Origin: Motiliproteus sp965230735
Lineage (GTDB): Bacteria > Pseudomonadota > Gammaproteobacteria > Pseudomonadales > Balneatricaceae
Direction of reading: 5' to 3'
DNA: 64,000 bases
Assembly (NCBI RefSeq): GCF_965230735.1
Contig: NZ_OZ246016.1
Location: 3,410,001-3,474,000 of the forward strand
The position numbers and the translations under genes are program-made. Positions 18,127 through 27,400 of this stretch are shown here, piece after piece. Below the pieces are notes generated by a model. The model saw nothing but the letters and a program-made list of their open reading frames with translations. It was not told the DNA's origin and searched no databases. The first letter of the stretch is position 1; every line of letters begins with the position of its first letter.

Positions 18127-18870
18127 GTGCAGACGGCCGAGCAAATCAAGCTAGATCCAGCGACTTCAATCGATTCCAGCAATAATCCCGAGACAACGCT
18201 GTATAGTCCTAAGAGCAGCCCCACGCAGATCAACCCTGAAGCTCACTCCAATTCGGCAATTGGTGATTCGATCGAGATCCTGACCAGGATTTATGACGAC
18301 CCAATCAATCTGGTGGTACTACAGCGCCCACTGGCGTCTCAGGTTCAGCACTATTGCCGGCAACTGATCGCGGCCAAGCCCGACTTCTCGATGCGGGCCG
18401 TATTTCGCCAGGCAAGGTCCCAGCAAGCCTTGACCGAGTCGTTTCCGGTGCTGGAAGGCCAGTCGGCCTTTATCACAGATCTGATGCTGCTGATGGAGCT
18501 CTACAGCTGCCTGTTCGATCTGGAAGAGGTTGGCCTGCGGGTTCAGGTGCTGGATCGCGCCATGTGTCCCCGCTTCCACACCGACAAGCTCGGCTGCCGT
18601 CTGGTCACCACCTACCTCGGCCTGGGTACCGAATGGCTTCACAACCGGGTTCTGGATCGCAGCAAGCTCGGTGCCGGTAACCAGGGGCTCAGCGACGACA
18701 GGTCAGGGCTATACTCTGCGGATACCGAGATCGAGCAGGTCGCTGAAGGCGATATCGTGCTGCTTAAAGGCGACGGCTGGATCGGTAACGAAGGCCGCGG
18801 CGCCGTTCATCGCTCCCCGGCTGTCAGCCAGGGTGACAAACGCATTGTCGTCACGATGGACTTCGGCTGA
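18127..18870 (+). CDS. DUF1826 protein, probable zinc-homeostasis protein
   Basis: The 247-residue protein ends with the DUF1826 signature: MCPRFHTDKLGCRLVTTY, then GTEWLHNR, and EGDIVLLKGDGWIGNEGRG near the C-terminus. The His/Asp-containing RFHTD motif looks like a metal site within a cupin-like fold, but the biochemical role is unknown. The family is often found beside COG0523 metal chaperones under Zur; no COG0523 gene is in this window. GTG starts exist at 18118, 18121 and 18127; 18127 gives the best spacing to AAGAGG. The first 50 residues look disordered. Confidence 0.8.
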   Translation: MQTAEQIKLDPATSIDSSNNPETTLYSPKSSPTQINPEAHSNSAIGDSIEILTRIYDDPINLVVLQRPLASQVQHYCRQLIAAKPDFSMRAVFRQARSQQALTESFPVLEGQSAFITDLMLLMELYSCLFDLEEVGLRVQVLDRAMCPRFHTDKLGCRLVTTYLGLGTEWLHNRVLDRSKLGAGNQGLSDDRSGLYSADTEIEQVAEGDIVLLKGDGWIGNEGRGAVHRSPAVSQGDKRIVVTMDFG

Positions 18871-18926
18871 TTACGACTTCCGGCGCACCGCGATCAATGC
18901 GGGCGCCGGTCCGATCAGTTCTCGTC

Positions 18927-19934
18927 TCAGGCTTTAGCGGCCGGTTGCTCCTCACGGATCGAATAGAACAGGAACCGCTCCTGGAAGCTGTCGCTGGTGC
19001 GGTAGATCAGGCGGGTCATCACCGCGACAAATACCAGACTGAACACCAACCGGGCCCACAGCACCCCGGACAGGTCGGCCCCGAGCAGCAGTACCAGCAG
19101 GGTGTCTTCGATCAGGCTGTGACACAGACTCAGCAGGCACAGGGCCGAGAACACATCCCGGCGACTGATCCGGCCGCTCTGCGCTTCGCGGATCAGTAGC
19201 CCGCCGCCAAACGCCAACCCCAAAGTGATACCGATAATGGTCAGCGAGGTCGCCTTGGGGCAGATCCCCAGCAAGCGCAGGACCGGTTGCAGCAGCCAGA
19301 TCATCAGCCGCTCGATATGCAGCCAGCGAAGCAGCCGTAACAGGCTGATCAGGGCGCCGATGATCACCACGATCATCGCCAGACTCTGCGCCTGGGCGAC
19401 AAGCCAGCCACTCCAACTGTCGTCGATCGGCGGCGGGGTCCAACTCAGCTCCACCGGCTGCTGCAACCAGCCGCCCCAGCGGTAGGCTTGATCCAGTAAA
19501 ACGCCGAACAGCAATGCGCCACCGAGCCGAATCCCGAGCGCCACTGCCAGTCGCATGCCGGCCTTCTGGGCGATTCGAACCTCCACCGGTAATGAATGCG
19601 CAATCAACATCATGCCGCACAGCACGGTCACCTGGGCCACCGTCAAGGATTCCTCCGGCGCCATCTGATAGAACACCAGCATCCCGGCATACATGTTGCT
19701 GAGCAGGTTTGCAGTCAGCACCAGACCCATCGAATCCGGCAGTCCCACCAGGCTCATCAGCGGCTCCAGCAGTTTGCTGATATAGGGGATCGCACCCAGC
19801 TCTTCGAGAATCTTGACGATGATGATGATCGGAATCATCAGTTTGAACAGCGTCGCGCTGACATCATAGATCTCCTTCACCAGGCTCGGGATGGTGTCAT
19901 GGATAAAGCCATGAAGGGTCAGTGTGGTGGACAT
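18927..19934 (-). CDS. Nucleoside-recognition (Gate) domain membrane protein
   Basis: The 335-residue inner-membrane protein has around eight hydrophobic segments. The N-terminal half (LMIPIIIIVKILEELGAIPY, GLVLTANLLSNMYAGMLVF) and the C-terminal half (ITLGLAFGGGLLIREAQSG) look like the two Gate/nucleoside-recognition repeats seen in SpmA/SpmB and YjiH relatives. The substrate is not known. It is divergent from the Lrp-type regulator at 20109, which may control it. It is convergent with the DUF1826 gene. Confidence 0.8.
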   Translation of the reverse strand: MSTTLTLHGFIHDTIPSLVKEIYDVSATLFKLMIPIIIIVKILEELGAIPYISKLLEPLMSLVGLPDSMGLVLTANLLSNMYAGMLVFYQMAPEESLTVAQVTVLCGMMLIAHSLPVEVRIAQKAGMRLAVALGIRLGGALLFGVLLDQAYRWGGWLQQPVELSWTPPPIDDSWSGWLVAQAQSLAMIVVIIGALISLLRLLRWLHIERLMIWLLQPVLRLLGICPKATSLTIIGITLGLAFGGGLLIREAQSGRISRRDVFSALCLLSLCHSLIEDTLLVLLLGADLSGVLWARLVFSLVFVAVMTRLIYRTSDSFQERFLFYSIREEQPAAKA

Positions 19935-19997
19935 CGGATTAACCTCTACAACAGCAAGTTCAGTGGTACGTTGAAGGCGGTTAGTCTAGCCACTCCG

Positions 19998-20029
19998 TTT
20001 GTTCTATGATTTCTTTATTGTCGAACAAA
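19998..20029. promoter_or_regulatory. Inverted repeat in the transporter/Lrp divergent gap
   Basis: TTTGTTC (19998-20004) and GAACAAA (20023-20029) form perfect 7-bp arms with an 18-nt AT-rich spacer. It is a candidate operator for the adjacent Lrp-family regulator. Confidence 0.35.
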
Positions 20030-20108
20030 TTAGACTTAAATTACGTACTTTTAATTTCTAAGAAATATTTATTAACTTTAAACCCATCGATAAGAAATTT
20101 AATTAATC

Positions 20109-20573
20109 ATGGAATTTGACCGTATCGATCGTCGTATTCTCGACCAGCTCCAGCGCGACAACCGCATCAGCAATCAGGACCTGGCCGAGCGGGTTGGACT
20201 GTCGCCGCCGGCCTGTCTTCGTCGGGTCAGAAAATTGCGCCAGAGTGGCGTGATCCTCGGTGATGTCGCCCTGCTCGACCCGCTAAAGATGGGCCAGCAA
20301 CTCAATATCATCGTCGAGGTGGAGATGCTGCGGGATCAACTGGATGTCTACGATGCCTTTGTCCGCAAGATGCGGGCCGCCCCCGAGGTCAGCCAGTGCT
20401 ACGAAGTAACCGGCGAGGTGGATTTTGTGCTGGTGGTCCAGGTGGCCGATATGCAGGCCTACGAGACCTTCTCCCGTCGCGACCTCTCCAGCGACCCCCA
20501 TGTCAGCAAGTTTCGCTCGTTGATCTCGCTGCGACGGGAGAAATTCGACACCACCGTGGCGATCGCTACCTGA
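20109..20573 (+). CDS. Lrp/AsnC-family transcriptional regulator
   Basis: The 154-residue protein has an N-terminal HTH (FDRIDRRILDQLQRDNRISN, DLAERVGLSPPACLRRVRKL) followed by the RAM effector domain (SQCYEVTGEVDFVLVVQVAD). Length and layout are standard. The ligand is probably an amino acid or related metabolite. It diverges from the Gate-domain membrane protein, a common regulator/transporter pairing. Confidence 0.93.
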   Translation: MEFDRIDRRILDQLQRDNRISNQDLAERVGLSPPACLRRVRKLRQSGVILGDVALLDPLKMGQQLNIIVEVEMLRDQLDVYDAFVRKMRAAPEVSQCYEVTGEVDFVLVVQVADMQAYETFSRRDLSSDPHVSKFRSLISLRREKFDTTVAIAT

Positions 20574-20708
20574 TCACCGAACAGCTATATTCCATTTATT
20601 TTATGTAACAGAGGATATCAAAAACTGTTTCTTTTTTAGTCGGACGGGGTATGCTACTGGCTTGATAAATCAGTAAAAAATGCTGATCAGACAACCAACC
20701 TTCCGACA

Positions 20709-21242
20709 ATGAAGCCACTATCCCGACCACAATCCGGTTTTACCCTGATCGAACTGATCGTGGTGATCGCCCTGCTGGGCATACTCGCCGCCGTGGCCCT
20801 GCCCCGCTTTGCCGATCTGGACCGCGAGGCCCATATCGCCAGCCACGAAGCCACCGCTGCGGCCTTCGCCACCGCGGTGAATCTGGCCCGATCCAAATGG
20901 GTGTCGCTGGGCTCCCCCAGCTCGCATGATGGCCGCAACGATGTCCAACTGCACGGCAGCGGCACCGACGGCCAGGTCGACTTCAACGCCCAGGGCTGGC
21001 CGGCCCAGAGCTATGCCGGCTCAGACGTGGTGATCAACGCCGACAGCGCAGCGGACTGTGAAGATATCTGGCCGGTGCTACTCAACAGCGGCCTGACCGC
21101 CTCCCGCAATGACCCCACCACCGATTACGGCGTCACCCGCGAAGTGAATGATGTCTGTGTCTATAGCTACCGGGCGCTCGATGGGCTGTCGTTTCGGTAT
21201 GAGACGTTGACTGGAGATGTGACGGTGGTTATAGCTGACTAG
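20709..21242 (+). CDS. Type IV pilin-like / pseudopilin protein
   Basis: The 177-residue protein has a class III signal: a short basic leader, then SGFTLIELIVVIALLGILAA, cleaved after the glycine with Glu at +5, and a long hydrophobic helix running to VALPRFADL. The C-terminal domain has two cysteines (AADCEDI and NDVCVYS) that could form a disulphide loop. It resembles MSHA-type or other minor pilins. No assembly genes are nearby, so it is an isolated prepilin, and its partner system must lie elsewhere. Confidence 0.85.
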   Translation: MKPLSRPQSGFTLIELIVVIALLGILAAVALPRFADLDREAHIASHEATAAAFATAVNLARSKWVSLGSPSSHDGRNDVQLHGSGTDGQVDFNAQGWPAQSYAGSDVVINADSAADCEDIWPVLLNSGLTASRNDPTTDYGVTREVNDVCVYSYRALDGLSFRYETLTGDVTVVIAD

Positions 21243-21256
21243 CCCTTCCACAAACC

Positions 21257-21283
21257 AAAAAAAACGCAGCCCATCGGGCTGCG
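21257..21283 (-). terminator. Rho-independent terminator of the formate dehydrogenase operon
   Basis: Read on the minus strand, CGCAGCCC-gat-GGGCTGCG is followed by T8. It lies about 120 bp after the stop of the cytochrome b subunit gene and so closes the operon. The pilin gene ends just to the left on the other strand. Confidence 0.8.
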
Positions 21284-21403
21284 CAAAAGGTGAGATCCAC
21301 GGATCTACAGGGTCTTAAGCTGCGGAACGATAGGAGCCTCTACGTTCCACCTAACCTTCGATCATCTCCCGATGAGGGCCTGAGCCAGGAGACGACCGGT
21401 CGG

Positions 21404-22462
21404 TTAGTCGTTGGCCTTACCGTCTGAGGCGTCGGCCTTGATCTGTTCATACCAGAGGTCATGATGCTGTTTGGCCCAGGTTTCGTCGACCTGGCCGGTG
21501 GTCATCCCCTCCAGCGCCCCTTCGGTGCCGACGCTACCGATATAGGCGTGGGCGGTGGCACCGCAGATCAGCACCAGCGCCGAGACGGCATGGAACAGGT
21601 TGGCGAGCTGGAAGTCGTCGCGGTTGTCGAAGTAGGCCGGGAAGTCGAGCACCAGCCCCGACAGCATCAGCACCACCCCACCCAGGAACAGCACCCAGAA
21701 CCAGAGTTTTTCGCCGCCGTTCATGTAGCCGGCATGAGGGTGTTTACCCTTGATCATGCCACCGCCCTGCAGGAACCACTGGATATCGGTGACGGTCGGC
21801 AGGTTGTTGGCCAGCCACTTCAACAGCATGATCACCAGCGTGATCGCGAACAGCACCCCCAGGTAGTTGTGCAGCAGTTTACCCAGCGACATATAGCTGC
21901 CAAACGCGCCCTTACCCATCAGTTCGGGCAGGAAATGGCGCCCGTACAGAATGCTCAGCCCGGTGATGGTCAGCACGATAAAAAGCCCCGCCACGGTCCA
22001 GTGCAGGTAACGGTCGACCCGCTTCCAGCGCTCCACCGTGCGCCCACTGCGGGGCGAATCCAGCTTGTTGGCACCGAACAACAGGTAGACCAGCACCAGG
22101 CCGATCAGCGTCACCCCCAGCGCCCAGGCACCGTAGGTTTTGATGGTGTCGTTACGCAGCAAGCGCCAGTCTTCACCACTGCGGTTGATCAGCACCCCGG
22201 CTTCATCATGCCGGTGGGTTGAATAACCGCTCTCGCCACGGGTGACCTGACGCCAGTAATCAGCGCCTCGATTACCAACAGTGGTGCCTGTGACTGCCCC
22301 GGCCATCGCACTGGCGCTATTGGCCGTGTTGGCCGCTTGAGCCGCCTGCACCGCGCTGGTTATCCCCAATAACCAGATAACCAGCACGTACAACAGCACC
22401 GCCATCAGGCTGTGGTTCAGCCAACCGGGCATCGCCTGCATCGGTTGATGTTTCAGATTCAT
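21404..22462 (-). CDS. Formate dehydrogenase cytochrome b (gamma) subunit
   Basis: The 352-residue protein starts at 22462 after AGAGGTC; the open frame upstream is not needed. A hydrophobic leader with an Ala-rich stretch precedes four core membrane segments of the FdoI/FdnI cytochrome b556 type. Likely haem histidines are in RVDRYLHWTVAG, GKLLHNYLG and NLFHAVSAL. It anchors the enzyme and passes electrons from FdhB to quinone. It is the last gene of the operon. A 330-bp gap separates it from fdhB, which is unusually long within such an operon. Confidence 0.9.
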   Translation of the reverse strand: MNLKHQPMQAMPGWLNHSLMAVLLYVLVIWLLGITSAVQAAQAANTANSASAMAGAVTGTTVGNRGADYWRQVTRGESGYSTHRHDEAGVLINRSGEDWRLLRNDTIKTYGAWALGVTLIGLVLVYLLFGANKLDSPRSGRTVERWKRVDRYLHWTVAGLFIVLTITGLSILYGRHFLPELMGKGAFGSYMSLGKLLHNYLGVLFAITLVIMLLKWLANNLPTVTDIQWFLQGGGMIKGKHPHAGYMNGGEKLWFWVLFLGGVVLMLSGLVLDFPAYFDNRDDFQLANLFHAVSALVLICGATAHAYIGSVGTEGALEGMTTGQVDETWAKQHHDLWYEQIKADASDGKAND

Positions 22463-22792
22463 AATGACCTCTGACTGCGCGCCAGACTCCTCCCACAAGC
22501 CAAGCGCGTTTGAATTTAAGCCCCTGCATAACCGTCTCAGCACCACAGTGCGTCGTTGATCGCGGGTTCAAAATGCTCATTTACTCTCGGTAAACTGCGC
22601 TTTTTCACCCGCGTTCGCCTAACCCTGAGGCACTGATCCAGTCATGCAGTCGTCTTAACTGGTCAGTAGAAAAGCGGAACCGGGTTCCCATCCTTCAGAG
22701 ACTCCACCGGCCTAAACCAATGGTGGCACCTCCCTGTGCCGCTCTAATCACCCGACAGCCGCCGCAGTCAGGCGATAGAACCCGGGGTTGGA
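22463..22792. other. 330-bp intra-operon gap with a long hairpin
   Basis: No gene is visible. The main content is the stem-loop at 22561-22613; the rest is unremarkable mixed sequence with short palindromic stretches. Confidence 0.5.
22561..22613. repeat. 53-bp imperfect stem-loop between fdhB and the cytochrome b gene
   Basis: Nested complementary blocks can be read inward from both ends: CGCGGGT/ACCCGCG, AAAA/TTTT, GC/GC and TTTAC/GTAAA around a five-base loop. There is no T-run, so it is not a classic terminator. It may be a dispersed intergenic repeat, an mRNA-processing or attenuation structure, or part of an unrecognised RNA. No second copy was seen in this window. Confidence 0.55.
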
Positions 22793-23392
22793 TCAGCGCT
22801 TTCTACCGGCGGCGTTATAGGCCAGGTTCTGGCCCCAGGCGCCCTTGTTGGACCCCCGCGCGATAATCCGTTCGCGGTAGATATCAGAGACGTCATTGGC
22901 GTCACCGGCCAGCAGCGCCTTGGTCGAGCACATCTCGGCGCACAGCGGCAGCTTGCCTTCGGCGATCCGGTTGCGGCCGTACTTCTCACGCTCGGCGACG
23001 GAGTGATCTTCCTCCGGACCACCGGCACAGAAGGTACATTTGTCCATCTTGCCGCGATCGCCGAAGGCCCCTTCCTGCGGGAACTGTGGCGCGCCAAACG
23101 GACAGGCGAACAGGCAGTAGCCGCAGCCGATACAGGCGTCCTTGTCGTGCAGCACGATGCCGTCGTCGGTCTGGTAGAAGCAGTCGACCGGACAGACCGC
23201 CATACAGGGCGCGTCGGTACAGTGCATACAGGCCACCGACAGACTGACCTCGTTGGGCTCGCCGTCGTTGATAGTTACCACGCGGCGGCGGTTTACACCC
23301 CACTCCACCTCGTGCTCGTTTTTACAGGCGGTGACGCAGCCGTTGCACTCGATACAGCGCTCGGAGTCACACAGAAACTTCATTCTTGCCAT
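22793..23392 (-). CDS. Formate dehydrogenase iron-sulphur (beta) subunit, FDH3 type
   Basis: The 199-residue ferredoxin-like protein has four cysteine groups for 4Fe-4S clusters: CIECNGCVTACKNEH; CMHCTDAPCMAVCP; CIGCGYCLFACPFG; and CTFCAGG with CAEMC. It is shorter than E. coli FdnH and lacks that protein's C-terminal membrane helix, as in the FDH3 type. It moves electrons from FdhA to the cytochrome b subunit. It follows fdhA by 15 bp. Confidence 0.93.
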   Translation of the reverse strand: MARMKFLCDSERCIECNGCVTACKNEHEVEWGVNRRRVVTINDGEPNEVSLSVACMHCTDAPCMAVCPVDCFYQTDDGIVLHDKDACIGCGYCLFACPFGAPQFPQEGAFGDRGKMDKCTFCAGGPEEDHSVAEREKYGRNRIAEGKLPLCAEMCSTKALLAGDANDVSDIYRERIIARGSNKGAWGQNLAYNAAGRKR

Positions 23393-23407
23393 GGTGTTGA
23401 TCTCCTC

Positions 23408-26308
23408 TTAGGCCACGCTGATCTTGCACATCGAGACTTTCGATTCCTGCATCTGGGTCACCGAGTCATAACCGTAGGTCATGACGGTGTTGGCAGATTC
23501 ACCCAGTACATAGGGATCGGAACCTTCGGGATACTTACTGCGCAGATCCTTGCCCTGATACTCACCGGCGAAGTGGAACGGGATAAAGGCCACGCCCGGT
23601 TTGACCCGCTTGGTCACCAGCGCCTTGACCTTGATCTTCGAGCCCTCGGGGGTATGCACCCAGACCTGACCACCATCGCGCACGCCGTTGTTGTTGGCGT
23701 CGACCGGGTTCAGCTCGACGAACATCTCCTGCTGCAGTTCAGCCAGCCAAGGGTTCGAACGGGTCTCTTCACCGCCCCCCTCGTATTCAACCAGACGGCC
23801 GGAGGTCAGGATGATCGGATACTCCTGGGAGAAATCCTGAGCCTGAATCGAAGCGTACTGGGTCGGCAGACGGTAGTGGGACTTGCGGTCCTCGTAGGTC
23901 GGGTAGTCGGCCACCAGGTCCCGACGGGTGGAGTACAGCGGCTCGCGGTGCAGCGGCACCCGATCCGGGAAGGTCCAGACCACCGAGCGGGCCTTGGCGT
24001 TGCCGAACGGCGCACAACCGTGGGCGATAGCGACCCGCTGGATGCCGCCGGACAGGTCGGTCTTCCAGTTCTTGCCTTCGGCCAGGGCCTTCTCGTCGTC
24101 GGTCAGGTCGTCCCACCAGCCCAGCTTCTTCAACAGCTTGTCGTTGAACTCGGGGTGACCGTCCTTGAGCTCATTGCCCTTCGGGTAGGAGCCCTCGGCC
24201 AACAGGTTCTTGCCTTCGAACTCGACCCCGAAGCGGGCGCGGAAATTGAGTCCGCCCTTGGCCACCGGCTTGCTGGTGTCGTACAGGATATGGGTGCCCG
24301 GGTGTTTCATCTCCGGGGTACCCCAGCACGGCCACGGCAGCCCGTAGGTTTCGCCGTGGGCCGGACCACCGGCGGCTTCCAGCGTGGTGTAGTCGAAGGT
24401 GTGCCAGTTCTGCTGGTGCGCCTTCATCCGCTCCGGGCTCTGACCGGTGTAACCGATGGTCCACATGCCGCGGTTGAATTCGCGGGTGATATCCTCGATC
24501 AGCGGCTCCTCACCGTTAACCTGGATGTTCTTGAACAGCTGATCGGAGAAGCCCAGCTTCTTGGCCAGCTTGTACATGATCACGTGGTCGGGACGCGAAT
24601 CGAACAGCGGCTTGATCACCTCGTCACGCCACTGTAGCGAGCGGTTGGAGGCCGTCACCGAGCCGTAGGTTTCGAACTGGGTGGTGGCCGGCAGCAGGTA
24701 GATGCCGTCCTTGCGATCGGGCAGGACTGCGGAGGCGGTCGGATAGGGGTCGATGATGACCATCATATCCAGCTTCTCCATCGCCTTTTTCATGTCGGCA
24801 CCACGGGTCTGGGAGTTCGGCGCGTGGCCCCAGAACACCATCGCCCGCAGGTTGTCCTTCTGGGCGATGTTGGCCTTGTCCTCCAGTACACCGTCGACCC
24901 AGCGAGAAACCGGAATCCCCTTGGTGTTCATCGGTTTGGCCGGCTTGCCCTTGGCTTTCTCGTAGCTGTTCTGGTCGAAGCGGGACGCGACCCAGTCGTA
25001 GTCCAGACCCCAGACCTTGGACCAGTGCTTCCAGGCACCACCGGACAGACCGTAGTAACCCGGCAGGGTGTGGGACAGCACGCCGAAGTCGGTGGCGCCC
25101 TGGACGTTATCGTGGCCGCGGAAGATATTGGCACCGCCGCCGCTGGTGCCGATATTGCCCAACGCCAGCATCAGCGCACAGTAGGCGCGGGTGTTGTTGT
25201 TACCGGTGGTGTGCTGAGTACCGCCCATACACCAGATCACGGTGCCCGGCTTGTTGGTGGCCAGGGTCTTGGCCGCCGTGTACATCTGCTCTTCGGACAG
25301 GCCGGTGACCCGCTCGACCTCGGCCGGGTTCCACTTCTTGACCTCTTCCTTGACCTCGTCCATGCCGAACACGCGCTGCTCGATGTACTGCTTGTCTTCC
25401 CAGCCGTTCTCGAACACATGCCACAACAGGCCCCAGATCATCGCCACGTCGCTGCCCGGACGCAGCGGCAGGTGCTGATCACCCTTGGCGGCGGTACGGG
25501 AGAAACGCGGATCGGCGACGATCAGCTTGGCCTTGTTGCGCTCCTTGGCGTACAGCAGGTGCTGCATCGCCACCGGGTGCGCCTCGGCCGGGTTGGAACC
25601 GATCAGGATCGCCGACTGGGAGTTGTGGATATCGTTGAAGCTGTTGGTCATCGCCCCGTAGCCCCAGGTGTTGGCCACACCGGCTACCGTGGTGGAGTGA
25701 CAGATCCGGGCCTGGTGGTCGACGTTATTGGTGCCCCAGAGCGCAGCAAATTTACGGAACAGGTAGGCCTGCTCGTTGTTGTGCTTGGCCGAGCCGAGCC
25801 AGTAGACCGAATCCGGACCGGACTCGTCACGGATCTTCTGCATCCCGTCGCCGATTTCGTTGACGGCGTCTTCCCAGGATAGTTTCTGCCACTTGCCGTC
25901 GACCAATTTCATCGGGTACTTCAGGCGACGCTCGCCGTGGCCGTGCTCACGCAGCGCGGCACCCTTGGCGCAGTGGGCGCCACGGTTGAACGGGTGATCG
26001 AAGGCCGGCTCCTGACCGGTCCAGACCCCTTTTTCGACCTCGGCGTAAACGCCGCAACCGACCGAACAGTGGGTGCAGATGGTGCGCTTGATTTCGGGCT
26101 TGCCTGGGCCAGCGGAGGCCGGTGCGCTGGTGGCCTTGGCCTTGCGCATCATCGGCGGCGCCAGCATTCCGGCGGCTGCGATGCCGCCGGCGGCGATACC
26201 GCTGCGTCCGAGGAAGCTACGGCGACTCAGTCCGGTCTGGCTCTGCTCTTTATCGGAGCCGCTGATGCCGCTGCTATCGGAGGTGGATTGTTTGGGCGTT
26301 AGTCTCAT
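23408..26308 (-). CDS. fdhA: Formate dehydrogenase catalytic (alpha) subunit, Cys form
   Basis: The 966-residue molybdopterin enzyme has a twin-arginine signal (SRRSFLGRSGIAAGG), so it is exported folded to the periplasm. The N-terminal 4Fe-4S site is ICTHCSVGCGVY with GAHCAKG. The catalytic residue is cysteine (ARICHSTTVAG), where E. coli FdnG/FdoG have selenocysteine, so no SECIS element or Sel machinery is needed. The C-terminal molydopterin-dinucleotide domain includes EYPIILTSGRLVEYEGGG. It oxidises formate to CO2 as part of a three-subunit membrane complex. Maturation would need FdhD, encoded at 31142. Confidence 0.95.
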   Translation of the reverse strand: MRLTPKQSTSDSSGISGSDKEQSQTGLSRRSFLGRSGIAAGGIAAAGMLAPPMMRKAKATSAPASAGPGKPEIKRTICTHCSVGCGVYAEVEKGVWTGQEPAFDHPFNRGAHCAKGAALREHGHGERRLKYPMKLVDGKWQKLSWEDAVNEIGDGMQKIRDESGPDSVYWLGSAKHNNEQAYLFRKFAALWGTNNVDHQARICHSTTVAGVANTWGYGAMTNSFNDIHNSQSAILIGSNPAEAHPVAMQHLLYAKERNKAKLIVADPRFSRTAAKGDQHLPLRPGSDVAMIWGLLWHVFENGWEDKQYIEQRVFGMDEVKEEVKKWNPAEVERVTGLSEEQMYTAAKTLATNKPGTVIWCMGGTQHTTGNNNTRAYCALMLALGNIGTSGGGANIFRGHDNVQGATDFGVLSHTLPGYYGLSGGAWKHWSKVWGLDYDWVASRFDQNSYEKAKGKPAKPMNTKGIPVSRWVDGVLEDKANIAQKDNLRAMVFWGHAPNSQTRGADMKKAMEKLDMMVIIDPYPTASAVLPDRKDGIYLLPATTQFETYGSVTASNRSLQWRDEVIKPLFDSRPDHVIMYKLAKKLGFSDQLFKNIQVNGEEPLIEDITREFNRGMWTIGYTGQSPERMKAHQQNWHTFDYTTLEAAGGPAHGETYGLPWPCWGTPEMKHPGTHILYDTSKPVAKGGLNFRARFGVEFEGKNLLAEGSYPKGNELKDGHPEFNDKLLKKLGWWDDLTDDEKALAEGKNWKTDLSGGIQRVAIAHGCAPFGNAKARSVVWTFPDRVPLHREPLYSTRRDLVADYPTYEDRKSHYRLPTQYASIQAQDFSQEYPIILTSGRLVEYEGGGEETRSNPWLAELQQEMFVELNPVDANNNGVRDGGQVWVHTPEGSKIKVKALVTKRVKPGVAFIPFHFAGEYQGKDLRSKYPEGSDPYVLGESANTVMTYGYDSVTQMQESKVSMCKISVA

Positions 26309-26363
26309 GGTTGTTCCTCGCCTACTCCTGATTTTTGTTGTGCCTGTCCAGGCCGGATCTCAT

Positions 26364-26585
26364 TCAGATACGGGCGCTGTCGTAATAGGCGCGAACATGG
26401 TCGGTTTTCTCGTAACCCTGGCTCTTCTTCGGTTGGTCGTCGGGTTGTTCGACGACATCGGCAGCGGCTTCACCGGCCACTGTCGCCACCGCCACAGCCC
26501 CACCGGCAGCACCGAGGGTCTTGATGAACTGACGTCGGGAGTTGTCAGTCTCCGGGTTAGCGGCATCCGCTTTGGTTCTACTCAT
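26364..26585 (-). CDS. Small Tat-signal protein of formate dehydrogenase operons
   Basis: The 73-residue protein has a twin-arginine motif (NSRRQFIKTLGAAGGAVAVA) and a short hydrophilic tail ending TDHVRAYYDSARI. Proteins of this form are a recurrent member of formate dehydrogenase operons, described as formate dehydrogenase region Tat targets. It may escort or stabilise FdhA. It sits immediately upstream of fdhA. Confidence 0.85.
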   Translation of the reverse strand: MSRTKADAANPETDNSRRQFIKTLGAAGGAVAVATVAGEAAADVVEQPDDQPKKSQGYEKTDHVRAYYDSARI

Positions 26586-26713
26586 CCCCTACTCCTTGCT
26601 CTTTTTTCTCTGGTTTTTATCTGGTTTTTATCTGGTTTTTTATCTAGTCGTTATCTGGTTCTTCACTGCGTTAGTACGGTCTATATCAATCGGTTCGGAG
26701 TCGGGGCTGGCGC

Positions 26714-27400
26714 TCAGCGGCGGCTGAACAACAGCGCCTCCTGCTCCAAAAACAGCTCGGCGAAACGCCCCACCGCGCTGTAGAAATGGGCGGTTTTGCT
26801 GTGCTGCAGGTCCTGGCTGAATCGGCGCCACCAGGTGGCCAGATGGCGCTCGAAAAACTGCTGTGCCGGGCCCTGATCACCGTCGTTTTGCGCCGGGCTG
26901 ACCAGCATCGCCATCACCTGGCAGAGGGCGGCGATATGGTCTTCCGGCTCGCGGACCTCGGGGTCGCGCTCGATTCCCAGTGCATCCAGGTCGTTGCGCA
27001 GTTCCACCAGCGGTTTCTCCATCAGGAAACCGGTCAGGTACCAGGAGCCGTAGGGCAACAGCTCGCCGCGACCGATGCCGATAAACAACTGGTGATACTC
27101 GTCGGCGACCTGATCCGGATCGGCGCGGCCGGCGGCCATCTGCAGCACGCTCCAGGCCTCGCGCATCGAGGACTGCGGATCGTCGATCAACTCGATCGAC
27201 TGCAGCCAGTTCAACAGCTCGTCGGTGGGTGCCTGGGCCAACAGTGAGCCCAGCAGCGCATAGGCATCGGCGCGGAACAGGTCCAACGCCGAGTGTTCTT
27301 GATCAGTGGGGACTGGGTTAACCGGCGCTTCGTTCCCAGGGACTTCATTAACCTGCACGGCGTCGATTGCGCCCGTAGCACTAATGGCGGCATCGTTCAT
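26714..27400 (-). CDS. TorD-family molybdoenzyme chaperone
   Basis: The 228-residue mostly helical protein has TorD/DmsD-family marks: DLFRADAYALLGSLLAQAP near the N-terminus, YHQLFIGIGRGELLPYGSWY in the centre and ATWWRRFSQDLQ near the end. Such proteins bind the Tat signal of the molybdenum subunit and hold it until cofactor is inserted. Its partner is presumably FdhA. The start overlaps the stop of the upstream polyferredoxin by one base, implying translational coupling. Confidence 0.9.
   Translation of the reverse strand: MNDAAISATGAIDAVQVNEVPGNEAPVNPVPTDQEHSALDLFRADAYALLGSLLAQAPTDELLNWLQSIELIDDPQSSMREAWSVLQMAAGRADPDQVADEYHQLFIGIGRGELLPYGSWYLTGFLMEKPLVELRNDLDALGIERDPEVREPEDHIAALCQVMAMLVSPAQNDGDQGPAQQFFERHLATWWRRFSQDLQHSKTAHFYSAVGRFAELFLEQEALLFSRR

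Noticed and set aside
23003..24637. 544-codon plus-strand frame opposite fdhB/fdhA
   Set aside because: It is antisense to two well-identified genes; its length is a by-product of GC-rich codon structure and the translation resembles no family.
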